Notes under the pieces: model-generated | What the model was told of the DNA's origin: nothing | Seen by the model: the letters and a program-made list of their open reading frames with translations, nothing else | Databases searched by the model: none | Translations under genes and position numbers: made by a program | Assembly (NCBI GenBank): GCA_020832005.1 | Contig: JAFIFN010000020.1 | Coordinates: forward strand, 1 to 40,315 | DNA from: Gammaproteobacteria bacterium | GTDB lineage: Bacteria > Pseudomonadota > Gammaproteobacteria > Steroidobacterales > PWYM01 | DNA length: 40,315 nt | Direction of reading: 5' to 3' | Part shown: positions 1-7,877 of the stretch, piece after piece | Layout of the letters: each line of letters opens with the position of its first letter | Position numbering within the stretch: position 1 is the first letter of the stretch

Positions 1-773
1 CGGACACGCTGGCAGCCCTGCGGCTGGCAAAAACGCTGGGCTATGCGAGCACGCTTGCGATCTGCAACGTTGATGAAAGCTCGCTGGTGCGCGAAGCGGA
101 TCTCTGCCTGATGACCCGCGCCGGCCCCGAGATCGGCGTGGCCTCCACCAAGGCCTTCACCACCCAGCTGGCCGCCCTCAACCTGGTGACGCTGGCGCTC
201 GCCCGCGCCCAGGACATGCCCGCGGAGACTGAACGGACACTCGTCACTCAGCTCGCCGAGCTGCCCGGCCTGATCGAGCAGACACTGCTGATGGATCCGG
301 CCATCGCCACGCTCGCCGAGGCCTTCGTCGACAAACACCACGCGCTGTTCCTGGGCCGCGGGGCACTCAATCCCGTGGCCATGGAAGGTGCGCTGAAGCT
401 CAAGGAAATCTCCTACATCCACGCCGAGGCCTATGCCGCCGGCGAACTCAAGCACGGGCCGCTGGCGCTGGTGGACGAGGATATGCCGGTGGTCACGGTG
501 GCACCGAACAACGATTTGCTGGAGAAGTTGCGCTCGAACCTTGAAGAGGTGCGCGCGCGCGGCGGCGAACTGTATGTGTTCGCCGATCCGCGGATTGCGT
601 TTGAAGACGGACCCGGCGTCACCATCCTGCGCCTGCCGGCGCATGCGGAGCCTTTGCAGGCGCCGTTGCTGTACACGCTGCCGCTGCAGCTGCTGGCTTA
701 TCACGTGGCTGTGCTGAAGGGCACGGATGTGGATCAGCCGAGAAATCTTGCAAAGTCTGTGACGGTGGAGTGA
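1..773 (+). CDS. glmS: Glucosamine-6-phosphate synthase (isomerizing), 3' part
   Basis: This is the C-terminal isomerase (SIS) half of GlmS, which makes glucosamine-6-phosphate from fructose-6-phosphate and glutamine for cell-wall synthesis in the cytoplasm. The frame is open from the first bases, so the gene begins upstream of the window; about 256 residues are visible. The STKAFTTQ stretch, the [13 protein letters not shown] segment with the isomerase Glu and His, and the terminal [12 protein letters not shown], which holds the Lys that enters the active site, are all diagnostic. The stop is at 771-773. The final codons are the conserved recognition region for TnsD in Tn7-bearing bacteria, so DNA just downstream is a potential attTn7. 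Nothing suggests that the visible part is damaged. Confidence 0.97.
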   Translation, partial: DTLAALRLAKTLGYASTLAICNVDESSLVREADLCLMTRAGPEIGVASTKAFTTQLAALNLVTLALARAQDMPAETERTLVTQLAELPGLIEQTLLMDPAIATLAEAFVDKHHALFLGRGALNPVAMEGALKLKEISYIHAEAYAAGELKHGPLALVDEDMPVVTVAPNNDLLEKLRSNLEEVRARGGELYVFADPRIAFEDGPGVTILRLPAHAEPLQAPLLYTLPLQLLAYHVAVLKGTDVDQPRNLAKSVTVE

Positions 774-820
774 ACGCGCGGTTCATGTACTGAGTTGTCA
801 CCGAACAATAAAGTTTTTTC
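774..820 (+). other. Candidate attTn7 region downstream of glmS
   Basis: Tn7 and many Tn7-like elements insert about 23-25 bp after the glmS stop codon. Here the stop ends at 773, and a TGT trinucleotide, the usual first bases of a Tn7-type end, starts at 796, followed by an A/T-rich stretch unlike the surrounding GC-rich DNA. A broken antitoxin-like gene follows directly. No repeated TnsB-type sites, tns genes or second end were found, so this is only a position-based candidate for an old insertion scar. Confidence 0.3.
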
Positions 821-972
821 CAAACGGCAAATTGTGCGCCGCAACGGCCCCATAGGGGCACGACTAGGTACGTCGTGGTGGCTTGACTGGTCGTACGGTG
901 GTGTCGGCTTCCTGCTGGAGTACGGCTGCTCATACGCCGCAGCGGGCAGTGCGCTTGGATCTGCCGCGGCGT

Positions 973-1581
973 TTAGCCATGTGCAATAACTTGCCGTTCC
1001 TCAACGGCCACGGCGACGACACGTTCGGGCCCTGTGGCCAACACGTCCTGCGGACGCTTGCCGCCCAGAAAGCTGTTGGCCGATCAGAACCAGTACGCCG
1101 TGCGCCACTCATCCTTCGTCTCTGAAACAGCCTGAATGACCTCGGCCAAGGTTTTCAGCAGCCGATAGCCCGCATGGGGATCGAGCCCGTAGCCGGGAAA
1201 GTAATCGATCCCATGATCGCGGAAAGCGAAGATTCGACCTTCGCCGCTTCCATCTGTTGGGCTGGGTGCAGGGATTCCCCAAGCTGAAACCCGCCAATGC
1301 GCCTCGTCGCGCACGTCCGTACGCGCCTTCACCAGCATGACTGCCTCTTTGAACTACGTCAGTGTCCGCCGCTCCTTAGGCATGAACGCATCCACCAGGA
1401 CTTCCAAGGATTCGTGCTCATACTGCCGTTGACGTAGCTCCAGCAGCTGAATGATATTGGCGATAGTCTCGGCGAGCGCTTTTACCTGGCGCGCCGTAGA
1501 GTGCGTCAGGGGAAAGGCCACGATTTGATCCGCATTGAGCTTGTCCAGCTTCCGGCCGACCTCTTTAGGCGAGCCAGTCAA
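973..1581 (-). pseudogene. Broken antitoxin-like protein (MbcA/ParS/Xre C-terminal domain type)
   Basis: One minus-strand frame runs about 200 codons from a TTG at 1581 to a TAA at 973-975, interrupted by TAG (1354-1356) and TGA (1084-1086). Translated through the stops, the second half has GRIFAFRDHGIDYFPGYGLD followed by DEWRTAYWF, a stop, and SANSFLGGKRPQDVLATGPE. This matches the DUF2384/MbcA-ParS pattern of an aromatic-rich strand, a Trp helix and then 'N..LGG..P.dlL'. The family usually supplies the antitoxin of a toxin-antitoxin pair, often with a RES-domain toxin downstream. No toxin is recognisable between this gene and glmS. The TGA falls where an Arg codon would fit (CGA to TGA by one transition), which points to decay. 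The first 75 codons are less certain and could belong to a different start. Confidence 0.6.
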
Positions 1582-1836
1582 GGGCGCCGCCCGGCGTTGC
1601 TCGGTACTCGATGGGTGCGTAATCGTGGCGAGTTCTTATTCAGATCGGATAACTTGCACTTTTCTCATATTGGCTCGCCCGTGCCTCACCGCCGTGCCCG
1701 TATAGGAGCCGTTGAAGGCGAAGGCACTGGCGTGGCACCGACGACGAGCACCAATTGGTGCCGCTGTTGAGGTAGTCGCCGTCAGATGCGTCTCAGCACA
1801 CAGGAGCACGGTCAGGGGTGACAAGGCTGGATCACC
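1582..1836. other. Intergenic region upstream of soxB
   Basis: About 255 bp lie between the start of the broken antitoxin-like gene (minus strand) and soxB. No convincing gene is seen. The region holds a 14-bp perfect palindrome (1748-1761), listed separately, and no clear sigma-70 promoter could be picked by eye. Confidence 0.5.
1748..1761. promoter_or_regulatory. 14-bp perfect palindrome, possible sox operon operator
   Basis: GCACCAATTGGTGC is a perfect palindrome centred about 82 bp before the soxB start codon. A symmetric site at this distance could bind a dimeric regulator of the sox-purU operon. No regulator gene lies next to the operon, and the known sarcosine regulators GbdR and SouR are AraC-type and not expected to use such a site, so assignment to a regulator is open. 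Confidence 0.35.
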
Positions 1837-3081
1837 ATGAAGGGCTATTCCTTTTACTCGATTCTCAAGCACGGTATGCGGCGCAAGCCGCGCTGGCCGG
1901 CGGCATGGCATGATGTTTCTCCGCAGCGCAGTTACGACGCCGTCATCGTCGGAGGCGGCGGACACGGTCTGGCCACAGCATATTACCTTGCCCGTACCCA
2001 CGGGATGCGCCGTGTCGCGGTATTGGAGAAAGGCTGGCTCGGTGGCGGCAACTCTGGGCGCAATACCCAGGTCTCCCGATCCAATTATTTCTGGCCTGAA
2101 AGCGCAGCCTTTTATGATCGTTCGCTGCAACTCTATGAGACGCTCAGCCATGAACTGAATTTCAATGTGATGCTAAGCCAGCGTGGCATCTTGTCACTGG
2201 CGCACAGCCATCATGAACTTGAAACGATGCGACGCTGGGCCAACGCGATACAAGTCAATGACGTCGATTCCGAGATACTGAGTCCGCAACAGATCAAAAA
2301 GCTCGAACCGCTGATCAACTTGGACACTCGCTTCCCGGTGCGTGGAGGCTTCATTCAGCGGCGGGGCGCGATCTCTAGACACGATGCCGTCAACTGGGGC
2401 TATGCACGGGCGGCCAGCGCACTTGGGGTGGACATTGTTCAAAACTGCGAAGTCACGGGGTTCGATCTGCGAAATGGAGAAGTCAGAGGCGTGGAGACAA
2501 CGCGTGGTTCGATCAGCACCGAACGGGTGTGCCTCGCAGTGGCTGGTCACAGCAGCCAGCTCGCGGCAAGAGCGGGTCTGCGGCTGCCAATCACCAGCAT
2601 GAGTCTGCAGGCGATGGTCAGTGAGCCGATCAAACCGGTCCTCAACACGATCACGATGTCAGCAGTGATCCACATGTATGTCAGTCAGTCGGACCGGGGT
2701 GAGCTTGTGCTCGGCGGAGGCGCGGATGTTTATAACAGCTACGCGCAACGCGGCGGCCTGCCCTTGCTGGAGCAGAACGTGGCAGCAATGCTGGAGCTGT
2801 TTCCTGTCTTTCGTGGCCTGCGGCTGCTGCGCCAGTGGGCCGGGACAGTCGACATTTCGCCCGATACCACGCCGATCATGGGGCTGACACCGGTGAAGGG
2901 ACTGTACATCAACGCCGGCTGGGGCACCGGAGGGTACAAGGCCATCCCGGCAGGTGGTGAGACGATGGCCCATACCATTGTCAGTGATTCGCCTCATCCG
3001 CTGATTCGGGCCTTCGGGCTGGACCGTTTCGCGACAGGGCGACTGGTCGACGAGGGTGCGGCGGCTGGAGTGGCGCACTGA
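1837..3081 (+). CDS. soxB: Sarcosine oxidase, beta subunit
   Basis: This is the flavoprotein subunit of heterotetrameric sarcosine oxidase, which oxidatively demethylates sarcosine to glycine and passes the one-carbon unit to tetrahydrofolate, releasing hydrogen peroxide. The 414-residue product has the FAD-binding VGGGGHGLATAYYLA motif at about residues 38-52, and RHDAVNWGYA, in which His182 corresponds to the His that carries covalent FMN in characterised enzymes. The C-terminal part has the NAGWGTGGYKAIPA flavin segment. Length and N-terminus match the family, supporting the ATG at 1837, although the ribosome-binding site is weak. Its stop overlaps the soxD start by one base (TGATG). It is the first gene of a tight five-gene operon. 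The homologous N-methylglutamate dehydrogenase is an alternative, but no gmaS or mgs genes are present. Confidence 0.93.
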   Translation: MKGYSFYSILKHGMRRKPRWPAAWHDVSPQRSYDAVIVGGGGHGLATAYYLARTHGMRRVAVLEKGWLGGGNSGRNTQVSRSNYFWPESAAFYDRSLQLYETLSHELNFNVMLSQRGILSLAHSHHELETMRRWANAIQVNDVDSEILSPQQIKKLEPLINLDTRFPVRGGFIQRRGAISRHDAVNWGYARAASALGVDIVQNCEVTGFDLRNGEVRGVETTRGSISTERVCLAVAGHSSQLAARAGLRLPITSMSLQAMVSEPIKPVLNTITMSAVIHMYVSQSDRGELVLGGGADVYNSYAQRGGLPLLEQNVAAMLELFPVFRGLRLLRQWAGTVDISPDTTPIMGLTPVKGLYINAGWGTGGYKAIPAGGETMAHTIVSDSPHPLIRAFGLDRFATGRLVDEGAAAGVAH

Positions 3082-3374
3082 TGATGCAGCTCCAATGCCC
3101 TTATTGCGGCGTGCGCGATGAGATGGAATTTCGCTTCGGCGGCCAGAGCCACATCACGCGCCCGTCGCCCGAGGCCACCGATGCGGAGTGGGCGGACTAC
3201 CTTTTCAACCGCGATAATCTAAAGGGCGTACACGCCGAGCGCTGGTACCATGGATTCGGGTGCGGCCGGTGGTTCAATGTGCTGCGCGATACGTCGACCC
3301 ACGAAATGCTCGGCGTCTACAGGATGGGTGCGCCTCGTCCGGCCCTGCCCGGTAAGGACGGGGAGACTCCGTGA
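3081..3374 (+). CDS. soxD: Sarcosine oxidase, delta subunit
   Basis: This small zinc-binding subunit of heterotetrameric sarcosine oxidase has 97 residues, the family's usual length. The visible zinc ligands are Cys6 and Cys9 (CPYCG), His57 and Cys61 (RWYHGFGCGRWFN), in the spacing known for the delta subunit. The start ATG shares one base with the soxB stop; a second in-frame ATG three bases on is equally possible. The end overlaps soxA in a GTGA arrangement, so translational coupling is likely. It has a structural role in the complex and is not catalytic alone. Confidence 0.93.
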   Translation: MMQLQCPYCGVRDEMEFRFGGQSHITRPSPEATDAEWADYLFNRDNLKGVHAERWYHGFGCGRWFNVLRDTSTHEMLGVYRMGAPRPALPGKDGETP

Positions 3375-6300
3375 GCGCGAAGTGCGCCCATGCCGCCGAC
3401 GGTGCAGGCGCTCCAGCTAAGGTCCCCGTTCAGCCGGCGCGCCTGGCGAAGGGCGGGTTGATCGATCGTGACGCGCCGCTGGAATTCACGTTCAATGGCC
3501 GGCGGTACCACGGCTACGCGGGCGATACCTTGGCGTCGGCGTTGCTCGCTAATCGCGTACGGGTCGTCGGCCGAAGCTTCAAATATCACCGCCCCAGGGG
3601 AGTTCTCTCGGCGGGAGTGGAAGAACCCAACGCATTGCTGGAAGTTGACGCCGGATACGGCTCTGAGGCGCTGGTGCGGGCCACCATGCAGCCGCTTACA
3701 CAGGGGCTAACGGCGCGCCACACGAACAGCTGGCCGTCCCTGGGTTGGGATCTAGGCCGCATCGTCGACTTCACGCGGCCGCTTTGGCGGGCGGGCTTTT
3801 ACAACAAGACGTTCATGTGGCCGGGTTGGCATTGGTACGAGGGCGCTATCCGGCGCGTGGCGGGCATCGGCCGGCTGCCGGCAGCGCCCGATCGCCGCAG
3901 CTATTACCACCAGAATTTGCATTGTGACGTGTTGGTCGCCGGCAGCGGTCCGGCCGGTCTGGCCGCGGCGCTGGCGGCTGCCAGCAGCGGCGCCCATGTG
4001 GTCCTCGTCGAACAGGATCGCGAGCCTGGCGGGACGTTGCTGTTTGAGGCCGGCCGCATCGACGGTGAGACGGCTGATGCCTGGCGTCTGCAGACACTGC
4101 ACAGGCTCAGGCAGATGCCAAATGTCAGGCTGATGCCGAGCGCGACGGTGACCGGGTACTACGATCACAATGTGCTGACCGTGCATGATCGCGTTGATAT
4201 CACCCATCCGCAGCGGGCTGTGGAGCGCTTCTGGAAGATCCGTGCGAAGGAAGTGGTGCTAGCGACGGGCGCGATCGAGCAGCCGCTGGTGTTTGCCGGT
4301 AACGACCGTCCTGGCATCATGCTGGCTAGTGCGGTCCGGCACTACATCGTGCGCTACAGTGTGACACCCGGCTGCCGGGTCGCGGTGGCCGCCAATCATG
4401 ACGAGGCATGGCGAACTGCGTTCGTCTTGCAGGATCATGATATCGACGTGCCGCTGATCGCCGATGTGCGCTCCGAACCGGGCGAGGCGGTGCTTGCCGA
4501 AGCGCGACGGCGTGGCCTGGAAGTGCGCCTGGCTGCCGCTATTACGAACACCTATGGGACAAAAGGTCTGCGGAGTATCGAGGTCGGCACGCTGGCTGAG
4601 TTCGTGGACGGAACGCGTCGCGACACTTCGTCGGTGCGGTGCGATGCGCTGGCAATGTCGGGTGGCTGGAGCCCGGCAGTTCACCTCTACTCGCAGGCGG
4701 GGGGGCGATTGCGCTACGACAGCACCCATGGCTGTTTCGTGCCCGACCGGTGCCGCCAGCGCGTGCGCGTCGCGGGAGCCGCCAATGGCAGCTTCGGTCT
4801 GGGTGCCGCGTTGCGCGAGGGGCACGCGGTGGGCGCTGCGGCAGCCGAGGCAGCCGGCTTCGCCACCACCGCCCGACAATACGGTCATGCCGCAGAGGCT
4901 GACGACTACCCGGTTTCGCCGTTACGCGCGCACCGTTTCTCGTCTGCTGACCGGCAGTGGATCGATTTTGCCCATGACGTCACGGTGGCCGACATCGAAC
5001 AGGCTGTGTGCGAAAATTACGTCTCGGTCGAGCACCTCAAGCGTTATACGACGACCGGAATGTCGGTCGATCAGGGCAAGACCAGCAACCTCAATGCGCT
5101 CGCCATGCTGGCGCAACTGACCGCGCGCACGATTCCCCAAGTAGGCACGACAACCTTCAGACCAAACTACACTCCGGTCACTCTGGGTGCCATTGCCGGC
5201 GCGAGAAGCGGCGAACTCTACGCCCCCGCACGGCGCATGCCTGGTCATGCATGGCATGCAGCCCGAGATGCTGTGTTCGACAGCTACGGCGATTGGCTCC
5301 GGCCCGCGTTTTACGCCAAAGTCGGTGAATCACGCGAACAGGCGATACGCCGCGAGGTCCTGTCTCAGCGTGAAGCGGCGGGGCTGTTCGAAGGTTCACC
5401 GCTGGGGAAGATCGAAGTGGTAGGTCCGGATGCCGCCGAGTTCCTGAACCGGATCTATGTAAATAACGTACTGACACTCAAGACCGCTCAGGTGCGGTAT
5501 GGTCTGATGTTGAACGAAAATGGTGTCGTGCTCGATGACGGCGTGTTCACGAAACTGGCTGACGGGCATTATCTGCTTAACACGACCGGTGCAAATGCCG
5601 ACCGGATAGTCGCTTGGTTGTGTGAATGGCACCAGTGCGAATGGCCGCAGCTGGAACTACTCATCAGTCCGGTCACCGAACAGTGGGCCGCCCTGACGGT
5701 GGCCGGGCCGGCCGCCCGCGAAGTACTTGCCGGCATCGAGACCGATATCGATTTCTCGGCCGAGGCGTTTCCGCATATGAGCCTTCGCTGCGGTCTGATC
5801 GAGGGGCTGCCGGCTCGTGTGCAGCGAGTGAGCTTCACCGGCGAGCGTAGTTTCGAGATATCCGTGCCCGCGGATGCGGCCGAAACGTTGTGCCAACGCA
5901 TCGAGCGGGCTGGCGCGCCGTACGGTCTGGTCCCGGTGGGGGTGGAGGCGGTGCTGGTCATGCGATTGGAGAAGGGCTATCTGCACGTCGGATCGGACAC
6001 CGACGGCACGACCAACCCGTTTGATGTCGGTTTCGGCGCGATAGTCGACAGGAAGCAGACCGACTTCGTGGGCAGCCGCTCGCTGCGCCGCCCTAACGAC
6101 CAGCGTGTCGATCGGCGCCAGCTTGTGGGACTTGAGCTGCTGGGAGGCAGTGCACCGTTGCGCGCCGGGGCCCAACTCGTGGAGTCGCGCGGCACCGGTT
6201 ATCGCAGCGTTGGCTTTGTCACTTCGGCCTGCGTGAGCCCGACACTGGAACGTACTGTCGCGCTGGGTATGCTCGAAGGGGGCCTTGCGCGCAAGGGCGA

Positions 6301-6394
6301 CGTCGTCACCGGCATGGACGAAGGCCGGCAGTACCGCCTGCGGGTCGTGAGCCCCTGCGTCTACGATCCCGCGGGAGAGCGGATCAATGGCTGA
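3371..6394 (+). CDS. soxA: Sarcosine oxidase, alpha subunit
   Basis: This is the large subunit of heterotetrameric sarcosine oxidase, 1007 residues, full length for the family. An N-terminal ferredoxin-like domain without cluster cysteines covers about residues 30-115 (FTFNGRRYHGYAGDTL, FKYHRPRG). A dinucleotide-binding domain follows with GSGPAGLAAA at 191-200 and a second segment ending in a flavoprotein-like GAANGSFGLGAALREG. The last roughly 380 residues form a GcvT-like folate-binding domain (QREAAGLFEGSPLGKIEVVG, RLEKGYLHVGSDTDG), where the iminium one-carbon unit meets tetrahydrofolate. The start is GTG at 3371, overlapping the soxD stop. The gene overlaps soxG by 8 bp. Confidence 0.95.
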   Translation: MSAKCAHAADGAGAPAKVPVQPARLAKGGLIDRDAPLEFTFNGRRYHGYAGDTLASALLANRVRVVGRSFKYHRPRGVLSAGVEEPNALLEVDAGYGSEALVRATMQPLTQGLTARHTNSWPSLGWDLGRIVDFTRPLWRAGFYNKTFMWPGWHWYEGAIRRVAGIGRLPAAPDRRSYYHQNLHCDVLVAGSGPAGLAAALAAASSGAHVVLVEQDREPGGTLLFEAGRIDGETADAWRLQTLHRLRQMPNVRLMPSATVTGYYDHNVLTVHDRVDITHPQRAVERFWKIRAKEVVLATGAIEQPLVFAGNDRPGIMLASAVRHYIVRYSVTPGCRVAVAANHDEAWRTAFVLQDHDIDVPLIADVRSEPGEAVLAEARRRGLEVRLAAAITNTYGTKGLRSIEVGTLAEFVDGTRRDTSSVRCDALAMSGGWSPAVHLYSQAGGRLRYDSTHGCFVPDRCRQRVRVAGAANGSFGLGAALREGHAVGAAAAEAAGFATTARQYGHAAEADDYPVSPLRAHRFSSADRQWIDFAHDVTVADIEQAVCENYVSVEHLKRYTTTGMSVDQGKTSNLNALAMLAQLTARTIPQVGTTTFRPNYTPVTLGAIAGARSGELYAPARRMPGHAWHAARDAVFDSYGDWLRPAFYAKVGESREQAIRREVLSQREAAGLFEGSPLGKIEVVGPDAAEFLNRIYVNNVLTLKTAQVRYGLMLNENGVVLDDGVFTKLADGHYLLNTTGANADRIVAWLCEWHQCEWPQLELLISPVTEQWAALTVAGPAAREVLAGIETDIDFSAEAFPHMSLRCGLIEGLPARVQRVSFTGERSFEISVPADAAETLCQRIERAGAPYGLVPVGVEAVLVMRLEKGYLHVGSDTDGTTNPFDVGFGAIVDRKQTDFVGSRSLRRPNDQRVDRRQLVGLELLGGSAPLRAGAQLVESRGTGYRSVGFVTSACVSPTLERTVALGMLEGGLARKGDVVTGMDEGRQYRLRVVSPCVYDPAGERING

Positions 6395-6926
6395 TGAGAT
6401 GCTGGAGGGGTCGGTGCTTGCACGGCTCGGCACCCGGGCCATGGTCATGCTTCGAGTGCAGCCCGCCGACGCCCCGCAGGCAATCGACAGGCTGGGCCTT
6501 CCGGGACCTGGCCGCCACGTGCGCCAGACGCAGTGGCTCTGTCTGTGGCTCGGGCCAGAGCAGTGGCTGCTCGCCAGCGATGATGTGTCGGCCGCGAATC
6601 TCATTGAGCATTGCGGCAGCGGGCTTGCCGGCATGCTGCATGCTGTGCTGGACCACAGCGCAGGACTGTGCTGTCTGCGTCTGGTACATCCGGCTGCGCG
6701 TACATTGTTGTCGGCGGGTTGCGGACTGGACCTGCGGGTCCGTGAATTCTCGAACGGGCATTGCGCCCGAACCGCGGTGGCCGGAATACCGGTCCTCATA
6801 GCAGCCATCGACGACGGGGCCTTTGATCTGTACTTTGCTCGCAGCTACGAGAACTACCTCCGCGTCTGGTTTGCTCGTGCGCTTGAAGATCCTCTCTGTC
6901 ACATCACTGCCGGAGTGGAAATTTGA
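6387..6926 (+). CDS. soxG: Sarcosine oxidase, gamma subunit
   Basis: This 179-residue protein fills the soxG position directly after soxA, overlapping it by 8 bp with a GGGAG ribosome-binding site upstream of the ATG at 6387. The product resembles the gamma subunit, a distant relative of the GcvT/YgfZ fold. Typical segments are GPGRHVRQTQWLCLWLGPEQ and, near the end, IDDGAFDLYFARSYENYLRVW. It is needed to assemble the heterotetramer. Gamma subunits are poorly conserved, so the name depends partly on operon position. The stop overlaps the purU start in a TTGA arrangement. Confidence 0.88.
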   Translation: MADEMLEGSVLARLGTRAMVMLRVQPADAPQAIDRLGLPGPGRHVRQTQWLCLWLGPEQWLLASDDVSAANLIEHCGSGLAGMLHAVLDHSAGLCCLRLVHPAARTLLSAGCGLDLRVREFSNGHCARTAVAGIPVLIAAIDDGAFDLYFARSYENYLRVWFARALEDPLCHITAGVEI

Positions 6927-7792
6927 GCAGCCTCGGTTCCAGGTCGGGCTTCATCCTGACGCTGTCGTGCCCGGACACAGTGGGCATCGTTGCAACAGTC
7001 ACTACGTTTATCGCCGGGCATGGCGGCCTGATTACCGAGGCTGCGCACTTTGTCGACCCGCACTCTAGTCGGTCGTTCATGCGCACCAGCTTCAGTGGTG
7101 CGACACTGCCGGACATTTGCGTGCTTCGCGGCGCGTTCGCCAGCATTGCCGACCGATTTTCTATGGATTGGAGTCTTCATGCGGACGGACGTCGCTGTCG
7201 TGTACTGATTGCTGTGTCCAAACAGGGACATTGTCTGAACAGCATGCTTCATCGCTGGCGTATAGGAACGCTGCCCATAGACATCATCGGTGTTGTATCG
7301 AACCACGACACGCATCAGCGCCTCGTGGAGTGGCACGGGCTGCCCTTCCATCACTATCCGATCGGTAGGAACGGACGTCCGGAACAGGAAGCACTGATCC
7401 TGAAGCTGTTTGAAGAAGAACATGCCGACCTGTTGGTGCTTGCCCGCTACATGCAGATACTCAGTTCGGACGCCTGCGAGCAACTGGGGCGCCGATGCAT
7501 CAACATACACCATTCCTTTCTGCCCGGCTTCAAAGGGGCAAAGCCTTATGACCAGGCGTATGAGCGGGGCGTCAAGCTCATCGGCGCGACAGCTCATCAT
7601 GTCACGCCCGATCTTGACGAAGGTCCGATCATAGAACAGGGCGTGGAACGGGTGGAGCATTCCATGCGTCCGCAGGACATGATAGAGATCGGACATGATC
7701 TGGAAAGCACTGTGCTGAATCGCGCGGTGCGCTGGTACGCTGAGCACAGGCTTTTCAACAGCGGCCATCGCGTCGTAGTGCTCCGCTCGTGA
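6923..7792 (+). CDS. purU: Formyltetrahydrofolate deformylase
   Basis: PurU hydrolyses 10-formyl-tetrahydrofolate to formate and tetrahydrofolate in the cytoplasm. The 289-residue product has an N-terminal ACT domain (LTLSCPDTVGIVATVTTFI, about 12-30) and a formyltransferase-fold domain. The Asn-His-Asp active site is visible as N194 and H196 in NIHHSFLP and D232 in TPDLDEGPII. The start is a TTG at 6923 that overlaps the soxG stop, with GGAG seven bases before it; no better start lies nearby. In this operon it regenerates free tetrahydrofolate from one-carbon units made by sarcosine oxidase, as in other soxBDAG-purU clusters. Rare TTG initiation may keep its expression low. Confidence 0.94.
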   Translation: MSSLGSRSGFILTLSCPDTVGIVATVTTFIAGHGGLITEAAHFVDPHSSRSFMRTSFSGATLPDICVLRGAFASIADRFSMDWSLHADGRRCRVLIAVSKQGHCLNSMLHRWRIGTLPIDIIGVVSNHDTHQRLVEWHGLPFHHYPIGRNGRPEQEALILKLFEEEHADLLVLARYMQILSSDACEQLGRRCINIHHSFLPGFKGAKPYDQAYERGVKLIGATAHHVTPDLDEGPIIEQGVERVEHSMRPQDMIEIGHDLESTVLNRAVRWYAEHRLFNSGHRVVVLRS

Positions 7793-7821
7793 CCGGTCCG
7801 CGCCGGGAGCTGGCACAACCT

Positions 7822-7847
7822 GCGCGCCGGCCGGAGACACGGCGCGC
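7822..7847 (+). terminator. GC-rich stem-loop after purU
   Basis: GCGCGCCG (7822-7829) and CGGCGCGC (7840-7847) are perfectly complementary 8-bp arms around a 10-base loop, 30 bp after the purU stop and 30 bp before the transporter start. A short T-rich stretch (CATTTTCC) follows a few bases later. It could be an imperfect intrinsic terminator or attenuator that separates the sox-purU operon from the symporter gene. Confidence 0.4.
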
Positions 7848-7877
7848 CTGCTCATTTTCCCGTAGGCTGGCATTGCG

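Noticed and set aside
1084..1086. Programmed readthrough or selenocysteine at the in-frame TGA
   Set aside because: A second stop (TAG) lies in the same frame, the position would normally be Arg rather than Cys/Sec, and no recoding structure is evident; a pseudogene explains it better.
1825..1836. GGCTGGATCACC identical to part of the 16S rRNA 3' end
   Set aside because: The match is only 12 bases, with no rRNA upstream and a protein start codon directly after; a chance match.
5657..6808. Long minus-strand open frame of 383 codons
   Set aside because: It lies antisense to soxA and soxG, has no domain likeness and reflects high-GC codon bias.
1837..6926. SoxBDAG as N-methylglutamate dehydrogenase (MgdABCD)
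   Set aside because: The two are homologous, but gamma-glutamylmethylamide synthetase and N-methylglutamate synthase genes are absent while purU is present, which fits sarcosine oxidase.
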